This document shows, in pieces, positions 24,666 to 32,895 of a stretch of 64,000 nt of DNA (within the stretch, counting starts at the first letter, position 1; the number at the start of each line of letters is the position of its first letter). Location: positions 62,001 through 126,000 of the forward strand of contig NZ_KB908221.1 in the NCBI RefSeq assembly GCF_000382365.1, written 5' to 3'. The position numbers were made by a program, and so were the translations under genes. The DNA is from Pannonibacter phragmitetus DSM 14782 (GTDB lineage: Bacteria > Pseudomonadota > Alphaproteobacteria > Rhizobiales > Stappiaceae). The notes beneath the pieces were generated by a model. That model saw nothing but the letters and a program-made list of their open reading frames with translations. It made no database searches and was not told the DNA's origin.

Positions 24666-26009
24666 ATGCGTTTGTGGATCAAGGACCCGATTGCCATTCT
24701 CGCCGAAGGGGCGGAACGGGGCATCGTCGTGGAAGACGGCACTATCGTGGAACTGGTGGGCCGGGGGCGCGAGCCCATGCTGCCGGTTCAGGCCACCTTT
24801 GATGCCTCACGGCACGTGGTCATTCCCGGCCTCATCAACACCCATCACCACTTCTACCAGACGCTGACCCGCGCCCATCCGCAGGCGATCAACAAGGAGC
24901 TGTTTCCCTGGCTGCAGGCGCTCTACCCCATCTGGGCGCGCAATGTGACGCCGGAAACCTTCCGCCTTGGCACCCGGCTGGCGCTGACAGAGCTCCTGAT
25001 GTCCGGCTGCACCACGGCCTCCGACCATCATTATGTCTATCCCGCTGGCCTTGAGGCAGCGATGGACATTCAGGCCGAAGAGGCCGCACGCCTCGGCATC
25101 CGAATGACGCTCACCCGCGGCTCCATGAACCTTAGCCAGAAGGACGGCGGCCTGCCGCCCGACAGCGTGGTGCAGGATCAGGACGAGATCCTCGCCGACT
25201 GCGAACGGGTGCTGTCGAAGTTCCACGACCGCTCGAAAGGCTCGATGCTGCAGGTGGCGCTTTCGCCCTGTTCACCCTTCTCGGTAACCCGTGAGCTAAT
25301 GCGCGAAAGCGCGGCGCTGGCCGAGCGTTTCGACTGCCGCCTGCACACCCATCTGGGCGAGACCCACGACGAGAACAGCTATTGCACCGCGAAATTCAGC
25401 TGCCGGCCGGTCGATTATCTGGAAGACTGCGGCTGGCTGACGGACCGGGTGTGGCTGGCCCATGGCATCCATTTCACCGATGACGAGGTGAAGCGCCTCG
25501 GCCATGCCCGCGCCGGTGTCTGCCACTGCCCCACCTCCAACATGGTGCTTGCCTCCGGCCAGTGCCGCACGAAGGAGCTGGAAGCGGCCGGTTCGCCCGT
25601 TGGCCTTGGCGTCGATGGCTCGGCCTCCAACGACAATTCCAACCTGATGGAAGGCCTGCGTCACGCGCTGATGATCAACCGCCTCACCTATGATGCGGCC
25701 TCGGTCACCCATCACGACGTGTTCCGCTGGGCAACGGAAGGCTCTGCCCGCTGCCTTGGCCGCGATGACATCGGCGCCATCAAGGTGGGGCTGATGGCAG
25801 ATCTTGCCTTCTACACGCTGGATGAGCTGCGCTTTTCCGGCGCGGGCGATCCGCTGGCCGCTCTCATCCTCTGCGGCGCCCATGCCGCCGACCGGGTGAT
25901 GGTGGGCGGCACATGGCAGGTGACGGACGGCCAGCCGCACGGCGTCGACACCGCCCGCCTGCGCCACGAGCACGGCGAGGCGGCAAAGCGGTTCCTGGAA
26001 AGCTTGTAA
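24666..26009 (+). CDS. Amidohydrolase, 8-oxoguanine-deaminase-like
   Basis: 447 residues from ATG 24666 (MRLWIKDPIAILAEGAERGI). Metal and catalytic marks are GLINTHHHFYQTLTRAHP, HTHLGETHDEN, WLAHGIHFTDDE and GLGVDGSASNDNSN, the ATZ/TRZ/8-oxoguanine-deaminase pattern. FPWLQALYPIWARN and GCTTASDHHYVYP match the 8-oxoguanine-deaminase subgroup particularly well. It would hydrolyse 8-oxoguanine (or isocytosine-like) to urate plus ammonia in the cytoplasm. It lies near a second deaminase and an N-heterocycle importer, supporting a purine/pyrimidine-derivative salvage block. Confidence 0.87.
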   Translation: MRLWIKDPIAILAEGAERGIVVEDGTIVELVGRGREPMLPVQATFDASRHVVIPGLINTHHHFYQTLTRAHPQAINKELFPWLQALYPIWARNVTPETFRLGTRLALTELLMSGCTTASDHHYVYPAGLEAAMDIQAEEAARLGIRMTLTRGSMNLSQKDGGLPPDSVVQDQDEILADCERVLSKFHDRSKGSMLQVALSPCSPFSVTRELMRESAALAERFDCRLHTHLGETHDENSYCTAKFSCRPVDYLEDCGWLTDRVWLAHGIHFTDDEVKRLGHARAGVCHCPTSNMVLASGQCRTKELEAAGSPVGLGVDGSASNDNSNLMEGLRHALMINRLTYDAASVTHHDVFRWATEGSARCLGRDDIGAIKVGLMADLAFYTLDELRFSGAGDPLAALILCGAHAADRVMVGGTWQVTDGQPHGVDTARLRHEHGEAAKRFLESL

Positions 26010-26092
26010 GGCATAGGCGCAGCCGCGCTTGTAACGGGCTCCGCCCCTTGCCTCGGCGTCGCCCCGGGAATGGCACCGCCGTGCGCAGTCCT

Positions 26093-27241
26093 TTAGGCCT
26101 CGCGGTTGACCTTCAGCGTTCCAGCCAGAAGCGGAATCAGCAGGGCCAGCAGTGCCACCACAAGGAAGGATGTGCGCAGCGACAGGGCGTGGCCGATGAA
26201 GCCCAGCACCGGCGGGCCGAAGAGAAAGGCGCCGTAGCCAAGCGTGGCGACGGAGGCCAGCGCCGCGCCCTTGGAGGTGCCGGGCTCTGCAGCTGCGCGT
26301 GACATGGCGAGCGGGAAGATCACCGCATTGCCGAGACCCATGATCAGGCAGCCTGCCCAGATCACCCAGACAGGTCCGCCCGCAACGAGAAGCGCTGCGC
26401 CACTGACGGCGGCAATGCCGCTGATCCGCGCCACCGGCACCGGGCCGAAGCGGGCAATCAGCTGATCGCCGGACAGGCGCATCGCCACCATCGCCACGGA
26501 GAAGATGGCAAAGCCGACCGCTGCCGTGGAACTGTCAATGCCAAGTTCCTGGATCTGGTAAAGGGCAGCCCAGTCGGTGATGGCACCTTCCGCAAGTGCC
26601 GCTGTCAGCGCCATGACACCGGCAAAGAACAGTGCTCCGCGTGGAATGGCGAAGAGCGGCGCCTTTTCGCTGCCCTTCTGCGCCCGCACCGACACCCACG
26701 GAGTGCGGAAAACCCAGAGAATGACGGCCAGCAGCAGCACGCTCCAGCCCAGGAAGTGCTGCGGCACCGTCAACTCCAGCATCAGGGCAATGGCGCCCAC
26801 ACCCGCGCCCGCACCCGCACCAAGGCTGTAGAGCCCGTGATAGGACGACATGACCGGGCGGCCCAGCGCCTGTTCCACTTCCGCGCCCCAGGCATTCATC
26901 GACACGTCGAGACAGCCCATGGCAAAGCCGAAGAGGAAGACCACCGGTGCGATGAGGACAACGGACGTGCCGAAGGAAAGGCAGGCAAACAGCGCCAGTG
27001 TCACGGCAACTGCCACCCTGGCCATGCGTGCCGCGCCCCAGACATCGACCATCCGGCCCGTCACCGGCAGGGAGATGAAGGCCCCCGTGGCCATCATCAG
27101 CAGCACCATGCCGAAGCCGCTTTCATCGACACCCAGAATGATCTTGATATCCGGGATGCGCGAGGCCCAGACACCGATCATGGTGCCAAGAACAAAGAAA
27201 ACCACGCCAACAGCATGGCGCGCACGGCGGACAGCAGACAT
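26093..27241 (-). CDS. Major facilitator superfamily transporter
   Basis: 382 residues from ATG 27241 (MSAVRRARHAV). Around twelve hydrophobic helices; the first loop motif reads SLPVTGRMVDVWGAARMARV. The N-terminal part (GVWASRIPDIK followed by ESGFGMVLLMMATGAF) matches the YbjJ-like MFS group, of unknown substrate. It is a single gene convergent with the deaminase gene. Confidence 0.9.
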   Translation of the reverse strand: MSAVRRARHAVGVVFFVLGTMIGVWASRIPDIKIILGVDESGFGMVLLMMATGAFISLPVTGRMVDVWGAARMARVAVAVTLALFACLSFGTSVVLIAPVVFLFGFAMGCLDVSMNAWGAEVEQALGRPVMSSYHGLYSLGAGAGAGVGAIALMLELTVPQHFLGWSVLLLAVILWVFRTPWVSVRAQKGSEKAPLFAIPRGALFFAGVMALTAALAEGAITDWAALYQIQELGIDSSTAAVGFAIFSVAMVAMRLSGDQLIARFGPVPVARISGIAAVSGAALLVAGGPVWVIWAGCLIMGLGNAVIFPLAMSRAAAEPGTSKGAALASVATLGYGAFLFGPPVLGFIGHALSLRTSFLVVALLALLIPLLAGTLKVNREA

Positions 27242-27345
27242 CGGAACTTTTCCTGAAAGGAGCCGCCGGCAAAGGGGCAGCATGGAGGTGCCTGCTAACT
27301 AGGCAACCGCAAGGAACCTTGCAAGTGAAGATATGGTGACGCGGC

Positions 27346-28401
27346 TCAGGTCACAAGCCCCGGCTGGGAGCTGGAACGGCCGCCAAAGCCGCCGAAGAGA
27401 GAGCGTGCCTGCTCGTAAGCGGCAAGGGCGGAAGCCCGGTCAGCCCGGCGGCCGTCTTCTTCGCGGCGCTCCTGATCCGCGGGGCCTTGCGCGTCTGCCC
27501 GCACAGTGCCGCCCTGCGATGATCCGGCTTCACCGGCCTGCGGCGGGCCGGAGCCTGAGGCAGCCTCAGATCCGCCCGTGCCTTCCGCCTCATCGCCGCC
27601 GCGCAGTTCTTCCGCTGCCTGTGCCCGCATCTCGGCCTGGGCCTCCTGCAGGCTGGCGCGGGCTTGCTGGGCAACGCGCATGTCCTGCGAAGAAGGCTCT
27701 GCAGGTGCCAGGGCGGCACGGATGACGATCTGCATCTTGCGGGCGGTTGCTTCCGGCGTGCGCTCCTTCGACGTGTCGATCTGCACCTCGCCGCCAATGG
27801 CATAACGCTTCTTGTCCGGCCCTTGCTGGAAGGTGTAGCTGGGCGCACCGGCATAGGCGCCGCCCACCCGGGCGTGGGCCTGCTCATGCGCCCGGACTTC
27901 CCGGTCACGGACCTGAAGTTCCTTGACCTGCTTCTCCTGTTCCTCGGTCAGCTCGGACGCAGCGGCAGCGCCACCGCTGCCGGAACCTTCCTCCTCCGCA
28001 GCAGCCGGACCAGCGGCGGAAGATGCAGCCGAACCTCCGGCGCTCCCGTCACGCGGCTGCGCTCCGGCGGCAGCTGTATCCTCTTCGCCGGCAGATCCAC
28101 TGCGAGTGCCTGTTGCTGATTGGGACTGCGGCTCTTCACCCTCAGCGCTGCGGCTGCGGCGGACATCGCGCAGGCTGCTGCCGTCCTCGTTCAATCCCTG
28201 AAGAAACTGAACCGCATCCGCGCGGAGCGTCGGGGCTGCACCCGAGAGTGCGGCCGTGGCCTGTGCGCTGGCGGCACTGCGGCGAGCAGAATCGTCCCGC
28301 CCCTCGCGTTCACCTTGCGGGGCAGCATCCCGTATGGCAGCAGACACCGGATCGGCACGGGAGCCAATGCCGGCGGAAAGTCCTGCAAGCACACTCACCA
28401 T
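27346..28401 (-). CDS. Putative metalloprotease, SprA/CJM1_0395 family
   Basis: 351 residues from ATG 28401; a GTG at 28422 is also possible and neither has a clear ribosome site. The first ~150 residues are low-complexity Ala/Ser/Glu/Arg. The conserved core begins at about 155 (ELTEEQEKQVKELQVRDREV) and includes HEQAH near residue 172, an HExxH zinc-protease motif, then YTFQQGPDKKRYAIGGEVQID and TARKMQIVIRAALAPAEPSSQD. The C-terminal ~100 residues are again low complexity. Substrate and location unknown. A 7-2-7 palindrome (CTTAACG-GG-CGTTAAG, 28436-28451) lies just upstream. Confidence 0.8.
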   Translation of the reverse strand: MVSVLAGLSAGIGSRADPVSAAIRDAAPQGEREGRDDSARRSAASAQATAALSGAAPTLRADAVQFLQGLNEDGSSLRDVRRSRSAEGEEPQSQSATGTRSGSAGEEDTAAAGAQPRDGSAGGSAASSAAGPAAAEEEGSGSGGAAAASELTEEQEKQVKELQVRDREVRAHEQAHARVGGAYAGAPSYTFQQGPDKKRYAIGGEVQIDTSKERTPEATARKMQIVIRAALAPAEPSSQDMRVAQQARASLQEAQAEMRAQAAEELRGGDEAEGTGGSEAASGSGPPQAGEAGSSQGGTVRADAQGPADQERREEDGRRADRASALAAYEQARSLFGGFGGRSSSQPGLVT

Positions 28402-28435
28402 ACCGCAAAAGGTAACGCACACCGATTGCCGGTTT

Positions 28436-28451
28436 CTTAACGGGCGTTAAG
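28436..28451. promoter_or_regulatory. Palindrome CTTAACGGGCGTTAAG upstream of the SprA-like gene
   Basis: Seven-base arms with a 2-base centre, 35-50 bp before the minus-strand start. It contains TTAA-N6-TTAA, one base short of the CtrA consensus spacing (N7), so CtrA binding is doubtful. Confidence 0.3.
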
Positions 28452-28583
28452 TCATTTGATCAGATTTGCGTGAAGCAAGGCAGCGGCAAGCCTATCCTGA
28501 TGCAACAAGAGGCATGACGGCAGGCGTCAGCCCGGTTAGTCTGCCCATCCTGTCCTGATCGTTCCTTCAGAAGGTTTCACAAC

Positions 28584-29393
28584 ATGCCCGCCCTGCCGCG
28601 CCGTTTCTGGCATGAGATGACCACGGCCGAATTTTCCGGCTCCGATACGCGCAACTGGATTGCTGTTCTTCCGGTGGCGGCCATTGAGCAGCATGGCCCC
28701 CATCTGCCCGTGTGGACCGACACGGCAATCGCCGAGGGCCAGATCGCCCGCACGCTGGACCTTCTGCCCGAGGACCTGCCGGTCACCTTCCTGCCCGTGC
28801 AGCAGATCGGCAAGTCGAACGAGCATATTTCCTCGCCCGGAACGCTGACCATTTCATGGGAGACGCTGACCCGCGCCTGGATCGACATTGGCGAAAGCGT
28901 TGCCCGCGCCGGTATCCGCAAGCTGGTGCTGATCAATTCCCACGGTGGCAATGTGCCCATCATCGACATCGTGGCACGTGAACTGCGCATCAGCCACGAG
29001 ATGCTGGTCACCGCCACCGCCTGGTCGCGCTTCGGCCAGCCAGAGGGCATCTTCCCGGCGGATGAATTCACCTATGGCATCCATGGCGGCGACATCGAAA
29101 CCTCGATCATGCTGCACCTGCAGCCAGATCTGGTGCGCATGGACAAGGCCATCGACTTCACCTCCACCCAGCAGGACTTCATCAAGGAGTTCAAATATCT
29201 GCGCGGCCACGGCCAGCAGCAGTTCGGCTGGAAGGCACAGGATCTCAATCCGGCAGGCGCCGCCGGCAACGCCGCCCGCGCCACGGCAGAAAAGGGCAAG
29301 GCCTCACTGGACCATGCCGCAGCAGGCTTTGTCGAGCTGCTGAAGGACATCCATGCCTTCGATCTCTCCCGCCTCTGGTCTCCCGGCGCATGA
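28584..29393 (+). CDS. Creatininase-family amidohydrolase
   Basis: 269 residues. The family metal-site marks are LPVAAIEQHGPHLPVWTD (Glu, His, Asp), NSHGGNVPI and GIHGGDIETS with a terminal Glu. The reaction is hydrolysis of a cyclic or linear amide; members include creatininase, FAPy deformylase-like ArfB and MftE. No mycofactocin genes are near, so MftE is unlikely. It is followed 61 bp later by a 2-hydroxyacid dehydrogenase on the same strand, perhaps co-transcribed. Substrate unknown. Confidence 0.88.
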   Translation: MPALPRRFWHEMTTAEFSGSDTRNWIAVLPVAAIEQHGPHLPVWTDTAIAEGQIARTLDLLPEDLPVTFLPVQQIGKSNEHISSPGTLTISWETLTRAWIDIGESVARAGIRKLVLINSHGGNVPIIDIVARELRISHEMLVTATAWSRFGQPEGIFPADEFTYGIHGGDIETSIMLHLQPDLVRMDKAIDFTSTQQDFIKEFKYLRGHGQQQFGWKAQDLNPAGAAGNAARATAEKGKASLDHAAAGFVELLKDIHAFDLSRLWSPGA

Positions 29394-29454
29394 GCGCCTG
29401 ACGCCCCCCCCCAAAAAAAACAGCAAGACAACAGCAAGCTTCCAAGGAAACGTC

Positions 29455-30420
29455 ATGAGCAAGCCCGACATCCTCATCCCCTCCCCGCTCCGGGACATGA
29501 TCATCGACGGCCTCGAGCCGCATTTCACCCTGCACAAGCTTTATGAAGCCGAAGACGCGGAAGCCTTCCTGAAGGAGCGTGAAGCCATCATCAGGGGCAT
29601 TGCGGTCAGCTTCTTCAACGTGGACCAGCCCTTCATCGACCGCTTCCCGAATCTGGAGATCGTCTCCAACTTCGGCGTCGGCTATGACAAGGTGGACGCG
29701 CGCCACTGCGGCACACGCGGCATCATCGTCACCAACACCCCGGACGTGCTGAGCGAGGAAGTCGCCGACACGGCCATCGGCCTGATGATCATGACCATCC
29801 GCGAACTGTCTGCCGCCGAGCGCTGGCTGCGGGACGGCAACTGGGAAAAGAAGGGCGCCTACCGCCTGACGCCCGGCACCCTGCGCGGCCGCACCCTTGG
29901 CATCTTCGGTCTTGGCCGCATCGGCAAGGCCATTGCCACCCGTGCCGAGGCCTTCGGCATGAGTGTGCATTACTACGGCCGCAATCAGCAGGCGGGCGTG
30001 GACTACACCTATCATCCCAGCCTGGTCTCGCTGGCCGAAGCCGTGGACACGCTGATGATCGTCGCCCCCGGCGGCCCGGAAACCCAGCACATGGTGGGCG
30101 AGCGCGTTCTGGAAGTGCTGGGACCGGACGGCGTCCTCATCAACATCGGCCGCGGCTCGGTGGTCAACGAGACGGCCCTGATCGAGGCGCTGAAGAAGGG
30201 CACCATCATGGCGGCCGGCCTCGACGTGTTCGAGCATGAGCCCCATGTGCCGCAGGCCCTCCAGGATCTGCCGAATGCCGTCCTGCTGCCGCATGTGGGC
30301 TCTGCCTCCGTCGCCACACGCGACGCCATGGGGCAACTCGTGGTCGATAATCTCAAAAGCTGGTTCAGCGTTGGCAAACCGGTAACCCCAGTTGCAGAAA
30401 CGCCATTCCCCCGGATGTGA
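29455..30420 (+). CDS. D-isomer-specific 2-hydroxyacid dehydrogenase (glyoxylate/hydroxypyruvate reductase-like)
   Basis: 321 residues from ATG 29455 behind AAGGAAACGTC. The NAD(P) Rossmann motif is LGIFGLGRIGKAIATRAEAFG, followed by Arg in the FYGR-type position (VHYYGRNQQ) suggesting NADP preference. Catalytic residues are in INIGRGSVVNE (Arg), VFEHEPHVP (Glu) and LLPHVGSAS (His). It reduces 2-oxo acids such as glyoxylate, hydroxypyruvate or longer ones. An oligo-C/oligo-A tract (29405-29419) separates it from the creatininase-family gene. Confidence 0.9.
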   Translation: MSKPDILIPSPLRDMIIDGLEPHFTLHKLYEAEDAEAFLKEREAIIRGIAVSFFNVDQPFIDRFPNLEIVSNFGVGYDKVDARHCGTRGIIVTNTPDVLSEEVADTAIGLMIMTIRELSAAERWLRDGNWEKKGAYRLTPGTLRGRTLGIFGLGRIGKAIATRAEAFGMSVHYYGRNQQAGVDYTYHPSLVSLAEAVDTLMIVAPGGPETQHMVGERVLEVLGPDGVLINIGRGSVVNETALIEALKKGTIMAAGLDVFEHEPHVPQALQDLPNAVLLPHVGSASVATRDAMGQLVVDNLKSWFSVGKPVTPVAETPFPRM

Positions 30421-30493
30421 AGCGCTTGATCGGCAACTCTAACGCAGGGTAACTCTATGAAAAATCCATCAACCAGAAGATGGAGGCGACACA

Positions 30494-30838
30494 GTGCCCG
30501 AAGCCCAAGAGTTCACCGACATGCGCCGTCATAAACGCCAGAAAACCCGGCTGCGCGCAGGCCGCATTGTCGATTGTGACAATAACTTTCTCTGTGACTG
30601 CGTGATCAGTGACATGTCCCCCGGCGGCGCAAGACTTAAGCTGCCGGTGGATATTGCATTGCCGGAGGAGATCATCCTCTTCGATGAACTTGAGAACACG
30701 GTTGCGCTGGCCACCTTGCGCTGGCGCTCCGGGTCCAATGCGGGCATCGAGTATGATGTGCCGCCGGCCAAGGCAGCCCTGTTTTCGATGAACCGCCAGA
30801 GAGCGCTTGCACGGCGTTACTACGCCTTGAAGGACTGA
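30494..30838 (+). CDS. PilZ-domain protein
   Basis: 114 residues starting at GTG 30494, with GGAGG 7 bases upstream. The PilZ domain fills the protein: basic cyclic-di-GMP contact region RRHKRQKTRLRAGRI, the DMSPGGARL turn (D/N-x-S-x-x-G) and the barrel strand TLRWRSGSNAGIEYD. It probably binds cyclic-di-GMP or is a degenerate PilZ adaptor. It is a stand-alone gene with no motility or cellulose genes around it. Confidence 0.88.
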   Translation: MPEAQEFTDMRRHKRQKTRLRAGRIVDCDNNFLCDCVISDMSPGGARLKLPVDIALPEEIILFDELENTVALATLRWRSGSNAGIEYDVPPAKAALFSMNRQRALARRYYALKD

Positions 30839-30935
30839 GGCGGCAGGCGGCCTGCCCTTGACTTGAGCGGCCGGGTCTGAACAGTTCAGGCCAAGAGCCG
30901 GTTCATCGTGACCCGGCGTTCGTCGTGAGGCAGTC

Positions 30936-31685
30936 ATGTTGAAGCCACTTGTGGCCGCAGTCTTTTCGCTGATGCTTGCCCTGACGGCACAGACTCAGGC
31001 TGAGGAAATGCAGATCAAGGATATTCAGATCGGCACCGGAGCCGAGGCCGATGTGGGCAACACGGTCTTCGTGCATTACACCGGCTGGCTGATGGACGGC
31101 ACCAAGTTCGACAGCAGCGTCGACCGCGGCACGCCCTTCAGCTTCACGCTGGGCGAGCGCCGCGTGATCCCGGGCTGGGAGCAGGGCGTTGTCGGCATGA
31201 AAGTCGGCGGCAAGCGCGAGCTGGTCATTCCGCCGGAACTGGCCTATGGCCCGCGCGGCGCCGGTGGCGTCATTCCGCCCAATGCCACGCTGCGTTTCGA
31301 GATCGAGCTGCTGGACGTGAAAGCAAAGAGCTTCACCGACCTGGACAATGGCGCCCTGAAGGCCCGCCTCGCGGCTGGCGTGCCGGTGATCGACATCCGC
31401 ACCGCCGACGAGTGGCGCGAAACCGGCGTCATCCCCGGCTCGCACCTTGTCACCTTCTTTGACGCTGCCGGTCAGGTGAATCCGGATTTCGGGCCGGAAC
31501 TGGAGAAGATCATCGATTCGCCGGACGATGAAGTCATCCTGCTCTGCCGCTCCGGCAACCGCAGCGGCATGCTGGCCAAGTATCTTTCCGAACAGGCAGG
31601 CCTGACTAAGGTTGCCAATGTGCAGGACGGCATCATGAGCTGGATCGCCACGGGCGGCGAAGTGGAAGAGCCGAAGCTGCCCTGA
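30936..31685 (+). CDS. Periplasmic FKBP-type peptidyl-prolyl isomerase fused to a rhodanese domain
   Basis: 249 residues. Signal peptide MLKPLVAAVFSLMLALTAQTQA. An FKBP domain covers about 30-128: VFVHYTGWLMDGTKFDSSVD, then RVIPGWEQGVVGMKVGGKR and PPELAYGPRGAGGVIPPNATL, with isomerase residues present. A rhodanese domain covers about 130-240: VIDIRTADEWRETGVIPGS and the active loop LLCRSGNRSG with C204. The pairing joins a fold catalyst with a sulfur-transfer or thiol-redox domain in one exported protein. It is a single gene with its own terminator. Confidence 0.9.
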   Translation: MLKPLVAAVFSLMLALTAQTQAEEMQIKDIQIGTGAEADVGNTVFVHYTGWLMDGTKFDSSVDRGTPFSFTLGERRVIPGWEQGVVGMKVGGKRELVIPPELAYGPRGAGGVIPPNATLRFEIELLDVKAKSFTDLDNGALKARLAAGVPVIDIRTADEWRETGVIPGSHLVTFFDAAGQVNPDFGPELEKIIDSPDDEVILLCRSGNRSGMLAKYLSEQAGLTKVANVQDGIMSWIATGGEVEEPKLP

Positions 31686-31704
31686 ACGGACAGATGTCAC
31701 ACAC

Positions 31705-31735
31705 AAGGCCCGGGAGCCTCAGGCTCCGGGCCTTT
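31705..31735 (+). terminator. Rho-independent terminator after the FKBP-rhodanese gene
   Basis: AAGGCCCGGGAGCCT pairs with AGGCTCCGGGCCTT around a single C (one bulged G), ending in TTTTT at 31733-31737. GC-rich stem plus U run is typical. Confidence 0.85.
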
Positions 31736-31871
31736 TTCATGGGCAGTACAGGCAAGCCGGATGCGCCCGGCATCATCTACATGAACTGTTAACCCTGTTT
31801 TTCATGACAATTTTAACTTTCAGGGCCGAGTCTTGAGGGCAAGGGGACACTGACCCAGCAAGGCCGAATTC

Positions 31872-32288
31872 ATGACCCGCCGACTTTCCACGCATGCCAT
31901 CCTTCTCGCCGCTGCTCTGTCCTTGAGTGGGTGCGGCACGGTGTCAGGCATCACCGGGCTTGGCTGGATGACCCCATCTTCGGACAAGATTACCTACAAC
32001 GACACCAAATGGTGCGTGCCGCGTGACCTCAAGCGCGTTCTCAACCGCCTGTCCGACCGTTTCGGGCGGGTGACGGTGATGTCCACCAAGCGCTGGTGGC
32101 TGGAGAACTGGTGGAAGGGCGGCGCCGGCAACTCCTACCATCTCAATTGCCGCGCTGTGGATTTCCGCGTCAACGGCAACCCGCAGGAAGTGCTTGCCTT
32201 CCTGCGCGCCCAACCGGAAGTCGGCGGCTACAAGCGCTATTCCAGCGGCTTCTACCACATCGACAACGGCCCCCGCAGGACGTGGTAG
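31872..32288 (+). CDS. Small lipoprotein with peptidase-M15-like (DUF882/D-Ala-D-Ala carboxypeptidase) fold
   Basis: 138 residues. Signal sequence with a lipobox (ALSLSGCGTV), so probably lipid-anchored. The core resembles M15A-type zinc peptidases: NSYHLNCRAVDFRVNG supplies the H...D pair, and GFYHIDNGPRRTW the last His. M15 families cleave D-Ala cross-links in the cell wall. The length is at the short end for the family. Single gene. Confidence 0.8.
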   Translation: MTRRLSTHAILLAAALSLSGCGTVSGITGLGWMTPSSDKITYNDTKWCVPRDLKRVLNRLSDRFGRVTVMSTKRWWLENWWKGGAGNSYHLNCRAVDFRVNGNPQEVLAFLRAQPEVGGYKRYSSGFYHIDNGPRRTW

Positions 32289-32337
32289 GCAGGCCGGTAA
32301 GCAGACCGGGACCTGAGTGCCCCGGCCCTCGTCTGTG

Positions 32338-32697
32338 TCAGCCCAGTTCGCCCATTTCCAGCGCCATTTCCCAGGCTACCGGATCATAGCCGAGCAAGGT
32401 GCGGCCCTTGGCTTCGGCAATCGGACGCTTGATGGCTGAAGGGTGCTCCAGCATCAAAGCGATGGCGCTGGCATTGTCCTTGACCGCATCCTGCACCTCA
32501 TACGGCAGCTTGCGCCAGGTGGTGCCGCGCCGGTTCAGAACCTGTTCCCAGCCGAAGGCCTCGACGAACTGCGCCAGCTTTTCTGCGTCCGCACCGTCCT
32601 TCTTGTAGTCATGAAAGGTGTAGGCCACACCGGCCCCATCCAGAAAGGCGCGGGCCTTCTTCACCGTGTCGCAGTTCTTGATTCCATAGACGATCAT
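32338..32697 (-). CDS. ArsC/Spx-fold reductase, YffB family
   Basis: 119 residues. The thioredoxin-like ArsC fold starts MIVYGIKNCDTVKKARAFLD with one Cys (C9); the C-x-x-C of Spx is absent. Conserved TFHDYKKDG, NRRGTTWRKL and HPSAIKRPI follow, the last being the Arg-loop of the family. YffB proteins are proposed glutathione-dependent reductases of unknown substrate; arsenate reductase activity is not implied. Confidence 0.9.
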   Translation of the reverse strand: MIVYGIKNCDTVKKARAFLDGAGVAYTFHDYKKDGADAEKLAQFVEAFGWEQVLNRRGTTWRKLPYEVQDAVKDNASAIALMLEHPSAIKRPIAEAKGRTLLGYDPVAWEMALEMGELG

Positions 32698-32895
32698 ACG
32701 AGCCTCACTTCACGTTGATGGACATTGACGGCCTCATAGCAGATTTATCAGGCTGTGGCGCCCATGCGGGCAGCCTGCTTCAACAGCTGCTGCATTCCGC
32801 AGTTTGCATCATTCCGCTTGCATGTTTCCCGCGCAGGCTCAAACTGCGTCAGCTTACGTGTATTTACTCAATTTCCTGTTTCAAGAGACCGTTCC

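Noticed and set aside
28436-28451. CtrA binding site
   Set aside because: TTAA spacing is 6 rather than 7 bases, so the match is not convincing.
28584-29393. MftE of a mycofactocin system
   Set aside because: No mftA, B, C, D or F genes are present and the genome type is not one that usually has mycofactocin.
29405-29419. C8-A8 tract as a phase-variation repeat
   Set aside because: It lies between genes, not within a coding region or a recognisable promoter spacer, so no switching effect can be argued.
30494-30838. PilZ protein as part of a cellulose or flagellar system
   Set aside because: No bcs, fli, flg or diguanylate-cyclase gene is nearby, so only the domain call is supported.
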